DNA from: Dehalococcoidales bacterium | Lineage (GTDB): Bacteria > Chloroflexota > Dehalococcoidia > Dehalococcoidales > RBG-16-60-22 | Length of the DNA: 44,356 nt | Reading direction: 5' to 3' | NCBI GenBank assembly: GCA_016783105.1 | Contig: JADHXF010000005.1 | Span: 1 to 44,356 of the forward strand | In this document: piece by piece, positions 1-8,941 of the stretch | How the letters are laid out: every line of letters starts with the position of its first letter | Position numbering within the stretch: position 1 is the stretch's first letter | Notes under the pieces: generated by a model | Seen by the model: only the letters and a program-made list of their open reading frames with translations | Databases searched by the model: none | What the model was told of the DNA's origin: nothing | Program-made: the position numbers and the translations under genes

Positions 1-840
1 GAAACGCTGGACATCATCGACTTCGAGCGCGGGGTAAAACTGTCCGGGACGCGGTTCTACGTCCTGAAAGGGCTCGGCGCCCGGCTGCAGCGCGCCCTCA
101 TCTGGTTCATGGTTGACCTCCATACCAGCCGGCACGATTATCAGGAAGTCTACCCGCCGTTCATGGTAAAGCGCGAGTGCCTTGTTGGCTCCAGCCAGTT
201 ACCCAAGTTCGCCGACAACCTCTACCATGACCAGGAGGACGACTTCTGGTTCGTGCCCACGGCGGAGGTGCCGTTGACAAACCTCCACCGCGATGAGATT
301 ATTCCGTCGGGCGCATTGCCCTTCAAATACGTTGCCTACACCGCCTGCTTCCGCAGGGAGAAAATGTCCGCCGGAAAGGACACGCGGGGCATCAAGCGCG
401 GCCACCAGTTTGACAAGGTCGAGCTTTACAAGTTCACCGAGCCGGAGACCTCCTATGATGAGTTAGAAAAGATGGTCACTGACGCCGAGGCGGTCTGCCA
501 GCAGCTGGAATTGCCGTACCGCGTCGCCATGCTCAACACCTCGGAGCTCGGCTTTGCCTCGGCCAAGTCCTATGACATCGAGGTCTGGGCGCCCGGCTGC
601 GGGGAATGGCTTGAGGTCAGCTCTTGCTCTAACTGCACCGATTTCCAGTCCCGGAGGGCCAATATCCGCTACCGCCCCACCCCCGACTCCAAGCCCCAGT
701 ACGTGCACACGCTGAACGGCTCCGGCCTGGCCCTGCCCAGGATAATGATTGCCGTCATGGAGACCTACCAGAATAAAGATGGGAGTATAAATGTCCCAGA
801 GGTCTTACAGGGAATGGTGGGGGAGAAGGTGATAAAATAG
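1..840 (+). CDS. serS: Seryl-tRNA synthetase, 3' part
   Basis: The reading frame is open from the first base, so the N-terminal coiled-coil arm and the true start lie outside the window. About 279 residues remain, covering the class II aminoacyl-tRNA synthetase core that charges tRNA-Ser with serine in the cytoplasm. Motif 2 is visible as [20 protein letters not shown] and motif 3 as [19 protein letters not shown]; both are typical of SerRS. The frame ends cleanly at a TAG. A tRNA-Ser(UGA) gene lies 5.7 kb downstream on the same strand, beyond the accessory region, so the two may once have been closer; that is inference. Confidence 0.95.
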   Translation, partial: ETLDIIDFERGVKLSGTRFYVLKGLGARLQRALIWFMVDLHTSRHDYQEVYPPFMVKRECLVGSSQLPKFADNLYHDQEDDFWFVPTAEVPLTNLHRDEIIPSGALPFKYVAYTACFRREKMSAGKDTRGIKRGHQFDKVELYKFTEPETSYDELEKMVTDAEAVCQQLELPYRVAMLNTSELGFASAKSYDIEVWAPGCGEWLEVSSCSNCTDFQSRRANIRYRPTPDSKPQYVHTLNGSGLALPRIMIAVMETYQNKDGSINVPEVLQGMVGEKVIK

Positions 841-885
841 ACATTCAATCAGGTAGTCAGTAGGAGGTAGTCATCATGTCAAAAA

Positions 886-1059
886 ATGCCAAGAGAGCCC
901 TATGTCAGCCTGTTGAGTTTGCTGGGGCTTGTTTTCCTGCTGGTGGGGATATTTGTCTGGACCTTTAGTTTAACGCTAGGTCTCATTCTCGCCATCGTCT
1001 GCTGGGTAGGCAGCGGCATCCTGGCCAAGTACTGGGGAGTGAAGAAAGAGAAAGATTAG
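886..1059 (+). CDS. Small two-helix membrane peptide (57 aa)
   Basis: This frame encodes a 57-residue peptide with two hydrophobic stretches (about residues 7-24 and 26-42) and a lysine-rich end (KKEKD), the usual form of a small inner-membrane peptide. No family is recognised. The start is uncertain. The only good Shine-Dalgarno (AGGAGG, 862-867) is spaced for the ATG at 876, which lies in a different frame that stops after about 29 codons. A run of six A at 881-886 sits between the two frames, and removing one A would join the 876 start to the hydrophobic frame. Either translation starts at 886 or the gene carries a one-base homopolymer shift. Confidence 0.5.
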   Translation: MPREPYVSLLSLLGLVFLLVGIFVWTFSLTLGLILAIVCWVGSGILAKYWGVKKEKD

Positions 1060-1122
1060 AGACTTCTTTATAGCACAATAAGATGAGATTGGATTTTGGA
1101 TTTATCGGAAAGAGGAAGAATT

Positions 1123-2214
1123 ATGGCACAAGGTGAAGTTCGCGTAGCTTGGAGCGCTTTAAAGGAGTTTATAAAGAAGATATTCGTACGAGCGGGAATG
1201 CCTTCTAGAGATGCGGAAACCGAGTCTGATGCTCTCATATGGGCGAACTTGAGAGGAGTGGATTCTCACGGTGTACAGCAAATTTCATGGTATGTGGAAG
1301 CCATAGCTATACACCACATGAAGGTAAAACCTAATATTCAGATTGTTAAGGAAACACCAGCCACTTTGTTTATTGAGGCAGATCACGCGCTTGGACCGGT
1401 GGTTACCGTTTTTGCTATGGACCGGGTGATAAAAAAAGCGAGAGAGGTAGGTATTGGCTGGGCTTTAATTTGTAATACTACACATCAAGGAGCAATGGGT
1501 TACTACCCTCTAATGGCAGCAGAGAAGGGCATGGCAGGAATAGCTTGGGTATGCAGTGGTACAAATACAGCACCTTATGGCGCCAAGCTTGCAGGGATAA
1601 GTAACAACCCGATAGCCATTTCTGTACCGGCAAAACGCCACCGTCCATTAATCCTAGATATGGCAACGAGTGTTTCAGCTGCCTCAAAAATTTTCGTCGC
1701 TAGGGATAAAGGTGTTTGCATTCCGCAAGGTTGGGCATTAGACAGAGATGGTAATCCTACAACCAACCCGGCAGAGGCTGCTACTTTGCTACCACTTGGC
1801 GGACCAAAAGGCTCCGGACTGTCAATTATGCTGGAGTGCTTGGCGAGTGTAATGGCGAACAACCCAAAGCTGGAACCCATATTGCTAGGTAAAGAAAAAT
1901 CTTGGGGATTGGGTGCTCTTGTTGGCAATCCTGACAATATCCGCCGTCGTATTCAGAATAGTGTTGTGGCCGCTATCGATATAAGCACATTTACTGATGT
2001 TGAGGAATATAAAGAGCACATCGATAATCTTATTGATGGTCTCAAGGCTCTGCCCAAAGCTGAAGGGTTCGATGAGATATTCGTTCCTGGCGAACCCGAA
2101 TGGAGAACTTATGACGAACGTTTCCGGAATGGTATTCCTCTTCCCGAGGTAACAATCAATAAACTGCGGAATGTTGCAGAGAAGTATGGTATTGAGCTTC
2201 CGCACGGTCTATAG
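1123..2214 (+). CDS. Ldh_2-family NAD(P)-dependent malate/lactate-type dehydrogenase
   Basis: The 363-residue product belongs to the LDH2/MDH2 oxidoreductase family (malate, L-lactate, ureidoglycolate and sulfolactate dehydrogenases), which is unrelated to classical Rossmann-fold LDH. Family signatures are in order: GVDSHGVQQ near residue 45, NTTHQGAMGYY near 125, LDMATSVSAASKIF near 190 and GGPKGSGLSIMLE near 235. The ATG at 1123 is chosen because AGAGGA (1111-1116) sits six bases upstream; a TTG at 1096 would add nine residues without a ribosome site. The substrate cannot be told from sequence. Base composition is clearly AT-richer than the flanking serS and rluB genes, and the gene lies directly before a decayed IS110 transposase, which suggests it arrived by transfer. 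Confidence 0.85.
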   Translation: MAQGEVRVAWSALKEFIKKIFVRAGMPSRDAETESDALIWANLRGVDSHGVQQISWYVEAIAIHHMKVKPNIQIVKETPATLFIEADHALGPVVTVFAMDRVIKKAREVGIGWALICNTTHQGAMGYYPLMAAEKGMAGIAWVCSGTNTAPYGAKLAGISNNPIAISVPAKRHRPLILDMATSVSAASKIFVARDKGVCIPQGWALDRDGNPTTNPAEAATLLPLGGPKGSGLSIMLECLASVMANNPKLEPILLGKEKSWGLGALVGNPDNIRRRIQNSVVAAIDISTFTDVEEYKEHIDNLIDGLKALPKAEGFDEIFVPGEPEWRTYDERFRNGIPLPEVTINKLRNVAEKYGIELPHGL

Positions 2215-2237
2215 TCAATAAAGACAGGGAAAGAATT

Positions 2238-2805
2238 GTGAATTTAGCTGAGAATAGCATTGGGGTACCAGGTGATAACTACGCCTGGCTAATAAGGGAA
2301 CTTGGCATTTTAAGAACTGACCTTATTTCGAAATGTGAAATTATAACATCCGCAATTCAAAAGCAGCTAGATGCGAATCCCTATGCTGAAGTTTTAAATT
2401 CATTTCCGTTACTCGGTACAATAGCAACCGCGACAATTATCGGAATACTCAAAAATATTGATAACTGGGCAAATAAGAAAAAATTGAAAAAAAGCTCTCG
2501 GAATTTATAGTACTATGATGCAATCGGGTACTAAAAGCAGGACTAAACGAGGCAAAGAAGGTAGCAAGCACGGTAAGAGAGTATTATTCCAGGTATGCTG
2601 TCGCTGCATAACAGAGAAAGCACCAGAAAACGATTTCAAGGATTACTATTTGCGGCAATTATCTCAGGGTAAGATACGAATTAAGGCTTTAGTTAGCACG
2701 ATGGGCAAGCTTGCAGAGATTATTTTTCACTGCCTGAAAAATATGGAGCCATATGAGTATAAAGGGACATACAGAAGAATCCAGCGTTTAACAGAAGATA
2801 CATAG
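2238..2805 (+). pseudogene. IS110-family transposase remnant, 5'-truncated and frameshifted
   Basis: Two consecutive frames together read as the C-terminal part of an IS110/IS116/IS902 transposase. The first frame (2238-2510) has the coiled region followed by NSFPLLGTIATATIIGILK, matching the helix-hairpin segment usually written S-I-P-G-I-G. The second (to 2805) has SGTKSRTKRGKEGSKHGKR and then RIKALVSTMGKLAEIIF, matching the conserved C-terminal serine region and helices. The frames meet at a run of seven A (2487-2493); dropping one A restores a continuous protein through KKALGIYSTMMQSG. The N-terminal DEDD RuvC-like catalytic domain is absent, so this is a dead element. IS110 elements have no clear inverted ends, so the borders cannot be set. 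Confidence 0.8.
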
Positions 2806-2944
2806 TGCGCCCATAGTTTGAAAATACTTTTGATGCACTAAGCATATTGAATTTGCTTCTGCCGTTTCAATATCTGTTGTATATAATATTTCGTTCTTAT
2901 TTCATATTTCATAAATTGCTTTTAGAATTTGCACATTCTACAAT

Positions 2945-2965
2945 TAATACCATGTTATGGTATTA
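2945..2965. promoter_or_regulatory. Perfect 9-bp dyad with 3-base loop
   Basis: TAATACCAT-GTT-ATGGTATTA is a perfect inverted repeat in the AT-rich, otherwise empty 222-base gap between the transposase remnant and the DUF1616 gene. It lies about 63 bases before that gene's ATG, a suitable place for an operator. There is no T-run beside it, so an intrinsic terminator is unlikely. Its function is unknown. Confidence 0.4.
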
Positions 2966-3027
2966 GATAATGATAACTGAGATTTCCGTAAACATTTGGT
3001 ATTTTCGTTTGCAAAAATGCATATGAT

Positions 3028-4429
<1,402 letters not shown>

Positions 4430-4540
4430 ATGCTGGAGGTTGGAACAAATGACTTCTACGGAGTAGACATAATACAAGTGCCATTTGGCATGGCATATGC
4501 AATAAAAGCGTGGGAGGTGAAAAATGTCCGTAATCAGTAA
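4430..4540 (+). CDS. Possible 36-residue peptide or gene remnant before gmhA
   Basis: An ATG frame of 36 codons reads MLEVGTNDFYGVDIIQVPFG and then MAYAIKAWEVKNVRNQ. It overlaps the first 17 bases of the phosphoheptose isomerase gene, the arrangement expected if this is the end of an upstream operon partner. An in-frame TGA lies just upstream (4421-4423), and no ribosome site is seen for the ATG. The composition looks protein-like, but no family is recognised, so this may be the last piece of a decayed sugar-nucleotide gene or chance. Confidence 0.25.
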   Translation: MLEVGTNDFYGVDIIQVPFGMAYAIKAWEVKNVRNQ

Positions 4541-5087
4541 TTACCTGAATAGCCTGAGCAATTGTCTGCGGGAGCTTTCCCAACAGGAAATCGCCAATAT
4601 AGCCGAAGCCCTGTTTCAAACCTATCAACGAGGCAAGCAGATCATTATTATGGGCAACGGGGGCAGTGCATCGACTGCTTCTCACTTTGCCCGTGATCTC
4701 AGGATAGGGACTGCCGTAAAAGATAAACCTCGTGTGAACGCTACGAGTATAACTGATAATATGGCCATGGTTACTTCTCTGGCCAATGATGTTGATTATG
4801 ATTCCGTATTCAAGGAACAACTGGTAGGACAACTGAATGAGGGCGATGTGGTTATAGGGATAAGCGCTTCCGGTAATTCCCCCAACGTGCTCAACGCCAT
4901 TGAATATGCCCGCGAAAGCGGGGCAATGACCATCGCGCTCACCGGCTTTGATGGAGGGAAATTAAAAGAACTGGTAAATAAGGCAATCATTGTATCCAGC
5001 TGGGATTACGGTCAGGTTGAAGACATTCATCTGTGTTTGTGCCATATTCTAGCGTACGCAGTCAAGGAAAAAAATAGTGGGAGATAA
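4524..5087 (+). CDS. gmhA: Phosphoheptose isomerase-like SIS-domain protein
   Basis: The 187-residue protein is a single SIS (sugar isomerase) domain of the size of D-sedoheptulose-7-phosphate isomerase, the first enzyme of ADP- or GDP-heptose synthesis for surface glycans. The phosphosugar-binding segments are present: MGNGGSASTASHFARDL near residue 42 and SASGNSPNVLNAIEYARESG near residue 112. HLCLCHILAY near the end supplies the conserved histidine region. A strong Shine-Dalgarno (GGAGGTG, 4512-4518) precedes the ATG. No GmhB, HldE or other heptose gene is nearby; its only sugar neighbour is a broken epimerase, so the pathway here may be incomplete or lie elsewhere. A related SIS protein such as DiaA is an alternative. 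Confidence 0.8.
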   Translation: MSVISNYLNSLSNCLRELSQQEIANIAEALFQTYQRGKQIIIMGNGGSASTASHFARDLRIGTAVKDKPRVNATSITDNMAMVTSLANDVDYDSVFKEQLVGQLNEGDVVIGISASGNSPNVLNAIEYARESGAMTIALTGFDGGKLKELVNKAIIVSSWDYGQVEDIHLCLCHILAYAVKEKNSGR

Positions 5088-5261
5088 ATCTACTTTCATT
5101 GCGGTGGAATAAGGGTAACGCGTGTACACAAAATTGGCTGTTGAATAATATATCGTGGGCCGCACTAGAGTTATTACGTAAAATATAGTTAACACAATCT
5201 CGATTTAGGTAGTCCCGATGTCAAGATACGCTTCAATACAAGGCTGCAAACAGCTTACTCC

Positions 5262-5702
5262 TCATATATTTAGTTCTTTAGATCGAGGCATCAGTATACA
5301 ATATAGTGCCATACCTATAAAAGCAGAGGCATATCCTATGTAGTGAATTGGGCTAAATAATAGAATCGCAGTATTATTGATATACGCCTGATGAAATGCC
5401 CCTTCAAGAATGCCTTGACAGACTTGCCAGGCACCAAACGTGGCAAGATATAACCCTAGAAACCAGCGATATAATGATTGCTTAAACCAGTTCCACCTGA
5501 ATATCAGTATTGATAATAGTAAGACACCAGTGAACAGACCGCCGGCGCAACTCACCACTGTCATCCCTGCAGTGTAATCTTTGGAAGCCGAAATAAACAC
5601 AGGCGCGAAGTAATCGGGGTCAAACCAAGTGAAATGTGCAATGGGTATGCCGAATAGCAAAGAAGTTATATAGTGCGCACTTTCGTGGATAATAGCGGCA
5701 GG
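5262..5702 (-). CDS. Membrane protein with HExxH motif, 5' end damaged or undefined
   Basis: On the minus strand an open frame from about 5702 encodes AAIIHESAHYITSLLFGIP and then four hydrophobic segments. The H-E-S-A-H sequence next to a membrane helix resembles M50-type intramembrane metalloproteases or related zinc-binding membrane proteins. The first ordinary start in this frame (TTG, 5660) lies after the motif, and an in-frame TGA stands at 5705-5703. A Shine-Dalgarno-like AAGGAG at about 5716-5721 is in the wrong frame by one base. The gene probably has a frameshift or lost start. A second zinc-ligand motif such as NxxPxxPLDG was not seen, so protease activity is doubtful. Confidence 0.45.
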   Translation of the reverse strand, partial: PAAIIHESAHYITSLLFGIPIAHFTWFDPDYFAPVFISASKDYTAGMTVVSCAGGLFTGVLLLSILIFRWNWFKQSLYRWFLGLYLATFGAWQVCQGILEGAFHQAYINNTAILLFSPIHYIGYASAFIGMALYCILMPRSKELNI

Positions 5703-5735
5703 TCAGCTATGGCTCCTTATTGGTAAATTGGAAAT

Positions 5736-5999
5736 TCAGTCACTATCGTTGAGCCGAGTGATCTTAACCTTATATATTACAAAGTGCTCGTCGGTGCGAA
5801 GCAAGCCTTTGTCCTTAAGGTCGTTTATTGCTCGCTGTGCCTCATCCAACGACTGGTAGGACACGATGTTCCCTTCATTTGCCGGAACCCAATCGAGCAA
5901 ATAAGCTTCAACAATATATTGGCTTAATATGGTAGGGTTATCTCTCAACGGTGACCCTATTATATACTGTTCGCCTTCGTAGTTAAACTGAACCTGCAT
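5736..5999 (-). CDS. Hypothetical 87-residue protein
   Basis: ATG at 5999. The small soluble protein has no hydrophobic segment and begins MQVQFNYEGEQYIIGSPLRD. It ends 34 bases before the open frame of the HExxH membrane protein on the same strand, so the two could be cotranscribed. The ribosome site is weak. No family is recognised. The even use of all three codon positions and the ordinary amino acid mix make it a credible, though unproven, gene. Confidence 0.45.
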   Translation of the reverse strand: MQVQFNYEGEQYIIGSPLRDNPTILSQYIVEAYLLDWVPANEGNIVSYQSLDEAQRAINDLKDKGLLRTDEHFVIYKVKITRLNDSD

Positions 6000-6112
6000 A
6001 ACGCCAACTCACGCTCGTTTTGACCTGGAAGATATCAATACCTTGCGTATCGATTCCTATTACAAAGTTAAGCATGCTTGCTCATTAGAACCTCTTTTTT
6101 CTTTAACTCAAT

Positions 6113-6487
6113 ATGTATCGATTTTTCTACTACGCACAGCTTATTCCTTGTCAATACCCTTTAGTATCCGCGGACCTAGTGTTTTCTCATCCCGATGGTA
6201 GACCAATCCGACCCGATAGCATCACCAGAGCTTTTCCCGAAATAGCCGAGTCGGTTGGGCTAAGAGGTGTTAGACTCCATGGCCTAAGACATGCTCATGC
6301 CACAATCCTGCTGCAACAGGGGACAAACCCTAAGATTGTTCAGGAGCGTCTTGGACATAGTTCTGTGTCCACAACACTGGATATCTATAGTCATGTATTA
6401 CCTGGTCTTCAGGAAGTGGCAACACGCCAGTTTGATGAGAGCTTAGAGGTTCGCCAGAAATATGTCGGCAAATGTCGGCAAAGTTGA
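6113..6487 (+). pseudogene. Tyrosine recombinase (integrase), C-terminal remnant
   Basis: From about codon 17 this reads as the end of a phage/ICE-type tyrosine recombinase: DLVFSHPDGRPIRPDSI, then LHGLRHAHATILLQQG (box II H-x-x-R), ERLGHSSVSTTLDIYSH with the catalytic tyrosine, and a normal C-terminal tail. The N-terminal core-binding domain and the first catalytic arginine region are missing, so the protein cannot recombine. The stop lies 35 bases before a tRNA-Ser gene. Integrases commonly sit next to the tRNA used as attachment site, so this is likely what is left of an integrated element. It is AT-richer than rluB downstream. Confidence 0.8.
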
Positions 6488-6513
6488 ATTGAGGGGCCTT
6501 CTTGAGGTAAAAT
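6484..6513 (+). promoter_or_regulatory. Likely promoter of tRNA-Ser
   Basis: TTGAAT (6484-6489), an 18-base spacer and TAAAAT (6508-6513) end nine bases before the mature tRNA 5' end. The -35 overlaps the stop codon of the integrase remnant. Confidence 0.5.
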
Positions 6514-6522
6514 TTAGCTTTG

Positions 6523-6612
6523 GGAGGGGTGTCCGAGTGGCCTATGGTGACGGTCTTGAAAACCGTTGTTCTCGCAAGAGGACCGTGGGTTCGAATCCCA
6601 CCCCCTCCGCCA
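6523..6612 (+). tRNA. tRNA-Ser(UGA), with encoded CCA
   Basis: A full cloverleaf can be drawn: acceptor GGAGGGG (6523-6529) with CCCCTCC (6602-6608), discriminator G6609, encoded CCA 6610-6612. The anticodon arm ACGGT-CTTGAAA-ACCGT (6550-6566) gives anticodon TGA at 6557-6559. There is a long variable arm (TTCTCGCAAGAGG region), and the T arm is GTGGG-TTCGAAT-CCCAC. The 90-base length and long variable arm are those of a class II serine tRNA. It reads UCN codons. It directly follows an integrase remnant. Confidence 0.97.
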
Positions 6613-6639
6613 TATTCCCCCTGATTAACTCAAACTGAA

Positions 6640-7365
6640 ATGAAAACTGACTCCCTGCTCAAAGCCCTCACCGCCGCCGGCCTCGGCTCACGCCGAAAGA
6701 TGGCCGACGCCATAAAGTATGAGCGCGTCACCGTCAACGGTGCGGTCGTCACCGACTTCCGCCACCCGGTAAACACCGCTAAAGATGCTATCGCGCTGGA
6801 CGGCAAGGCGCTCGACCTCAAGCCCAGAGGAACGGTAACCTTAATGCTCAACAAGCCGGCGGGGTACATCTCCACCCTCAGCGACGAGCGGGGCCGGCAG
6901 AAAGTAACCGACCTCCTGCCAGACAGGTATCGCCGCCTCAGGCTCTACCCGGTGGGGCGGCTGGACAAGGACAGCACCGGCCTGCTCCTGCTCACCAACG
7001 ATGGCGACCTTGCCTACCGCCTGACCCACCCCCGCTACGAGCACGAGAAGGAATACCTGGTACAGGTTCAGGGCAAACTAAAAAGAGATGAAATGAGCAG
7101 GCTGGAACACGGGCTTGACCTCGACGACGGCAAGACCAGCCCGGCGAAAATCAGGGAGATAACTATCCAGCCCTTCAACTACAGCCTCACCATCCGCGAG
7201 GGCAAAAAACGGCAGGTGCGCCGCATGTTCGCCCATCTGGGTTACAGGGTAATGGCATTGAAACGGGTCCGCTTCGGAAACCTTGTACTTGGCGAACTTG
7301 CCGAGGGTAAGACACGAGAGCTCAGCGCCCGGGAGATAAGCTCACTGCTCAGTCGCGCCCGATAG
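6640..7365 (+). CDS. rluB: rRNA pseudouridine synthase, RsuA/RluB family
   Basis: The 241-residue protein has an N-terminal S4 RNA-binding domain (residues about 4-50, including GLGSRRKMADAI) and the RsuA/RluB/RluE/RluF catalytic domain. The catalytic aspartate lies in YPVGRLDKDSTGLLLLTNDG near residue 109, and the C-terminal REGKKRQVRRMF helix is typical. It probably converts a 23S rRNA uridine (position 2605 in E. coli numbering) to pseudouridine; 16S-specific RsuA is the alternative. The last 17 bases overlap the end of the convergent solute-binding protein gene. No strong ribosome site precedes the ATG. Confidence 0.9.
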   Translation: MKTDSLLKALTAAGLGSRRKMADAIKYERVTVNGAVVTDFRHPVNTAKDAIALDGKALDLKPRGTVTLMLNKPAGYISTLSDERGRQKVTDLLPDRYRRLRLYPVGRLDKDSTGLLLLTNDGDLAYRLTHPRYEHEKEYLVQVQGKLKRDEMSRLEHGLDLDDGKTSPAKIREITIQPFNYSLTIREGKKRQVRRMFAHLGYRVMALKRVRFGNLVLGELAEGKTRELSAREISSLLSRAR

Positions 7366-8917
7366 AAACCTTGCTCAGGTCGGCGTAACCCATCGGCGTC
7401 AGCTCGTAGCCGCTGACGTAGGGCTTGACCAGGTAGTAGTTCTTGGGGAACCACAGCGGGATGCAGGCAGCGTCGTCAACCATCATCTGCTCCGCCTGCT
7501 GATAGAGCGCCAGGCTGGCGTCATAATCGAGTTCCACCCCCGCCCGGTTCAGAATGTCGTCCACCGCCGGGTTGCTGTATTCACCGGCATTATTGTCCTC
7601 GCCGGTGCGGAAAAGGATTTCAAGGAAGTTCTGGGGGTGGGGATAATCGGCCACCCAGCCCATGTAGTACATCTCGTCCTTCTCTTCTTTCAGGTGATAG
7701 AGAAACTGCTCCGGCTCCAGCTGCCTGACCTTGACCTCCACCCCGAGGTTCTGCCGCCACTCATAAACAATGGCTTCCAGGCTGTTCGAAATCAACCCTC
7801 CCCACCCTATCGTCGTTACCGTAATCGGGGGCAGGTTGTCCACGCTGCCGTATCTGGAGCTGGCAATCAGCCCCCTCGCTTTCTCAACATCAAACTCCAG
7901 GCCATTCAGGCCTTCATTGAAACCGGGGATACCGGGCGGCAGAATGCCATCGGCCCGCTCCATCATACCCTTGAAGACCAGCTTAACCAGCTTATCTTTA
8001 TCAAGTGCCATGCTGAAGGCGTGCCTCAGGTTAGTATCGTCGAACGGCGGCCTGGTATGGTCGAAGCCAAGGTAGCTGAAGCTCAGCTCCGGCACAATCT
8101 GCAGCTCCTGGTAAAAGTTGCCCGCAGGGTCGGTAACCTTGTCAATATAGTTGATATAAACCTCCGTGGCATCGATTTCGCCAGTCTCATACAGGTTCAT
8201 CGGCACGCCACCCCACAGCTTAAAAGCCACCGTGCCAACCCCGGCTTTCTCATGGTAGTAACGGTCATTCCTTTCCAGAACGAGCTGGTTTTCCTCCTCC
8301 CATTTTTTCAAACGGAAAGGCCCGGTTCCGTTTGGCTCCCGCCACCACTCACCACCCTGCTCTGCCTCATTGCTGTCCACCACAAACGCTACCGGGTAGG
8401 TCATCTTGGCCAGGAAATAGGATTTTGGGGTATCAATGGTTATCTGGAGAGTGTAGTCATCGATGGCCCTGACGCCACTTATGTCCGTCGCTTTTCCGGA
8501 CAGCATTTCCTCAACGCCAGCAATGTCTCCCAGGTAGGTAGCCGCGGTTAATGACCCGGTGGAAGGTCGACATGCGCGCTCAAACGAGTACTTGAAGTCG
8601 CTGGCGGTCACCTCCCGGCCATCCTGGAACTTAACATCTTTGCGCAGATAGAAGGTATAGGTGCGCCCGTCAGCGCTCACGTCCCAGCGTTCGGCAATAT
8701 CCGGGGCTGGCTCCAGATTTTCGCCAAGGCGCACCAGCCCGTTGTAAATCTGCTGGATATATTCGTGCGAAATCATCTCCCCCGATACCGCCGGGTCGAG
8801 GGTGATAGGGTCGATGCCGTACAGGTTCAGTGCCGTTTCCTGACTGCGCTGGCAGCCCACCAGCAACAGGCTGCACAGCATCACCACCATTAAAAGGGCA
8901 TAAATGATGCGTTTCAT
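7349..8917 (-). CDS. Peptide/nickel-type ABC transporter solute-binding lipoprotein (SBP_bac_5)
   Basis: 522 residues, the usual length for the OppA/DppA family. The N-terminus MKRIIYALLMVVMLCSLLLV ends in a lipobox LVGC, so the mature protein is a lipid-anchored receptor outside the membrane. The domain I signature (ERWDVSADGRTYTFYLRKDV) and the later FSMALDKDKLVK block are clear. Such proteins hand oligopeptides, nickel or other ligands to an ABC permease, but no permease or ATPase gene is in this window. It follows the isocitrate-dehydrogenase-like gene by 24 bases on the same strand, so the two may be cotranscribed. The ligand is unknown. Confidence 0.9.
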   Translation of the reverse strand: MKRIIYALLMVVMLCSLLLVGCQRSQETALNLYGIDPITLDPAVSGEMISHEYIQQIYNGLVRLGENLEPAPDIAERWDVSADGRTYTFYLRKDVKFQDGREVTASDFKYSFERACRPSTGSLTAATYLGDIAGVEEMLSGKATDISGVRAIDDYTLQITIDTPKSYFLAKMTYPVAFVVDSNEAEQGGEWWREPNGTGPFRLKKWEEENQLVLERNDRYYHEKAGVGTVAFKLWGGVPMNLYETGEIDATEVYINYIDKVTDPAGNFYQELQIVPELSFSYLGFDHTRPPFDDTNLRHAFSMALDKDKLVKLVFKGMMERADGILPPGIPGFNEGLNGLEFDVEKARGLIASSRYGSVDNLPPITVTTIGWGGLISNSLEAIVYEWRQNLGVEVKVRQLEPEQFLYHLKEEKDEMYYMGWVADYPHPQNFLEILFRTGEDNNAGEYSNPAVDDILNRAGVELDYDASLALYQQAEQMMVDDAACIPLWFPKNYYLVKPYVSGYELTPMGYADLSKVSIGRD

Positions 8918-8941
8918 TTACCGTACCGCTTCACACTTTAT

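Noticed and set aside
7637..8551. A 304-codon plus-strand frame opposite the solute-binding protein gene
   Set aside because: It is entirely antisense to a gene with a clear lipobox and family motifs, has no ribosome site, and its protein has no domain-like pattern.
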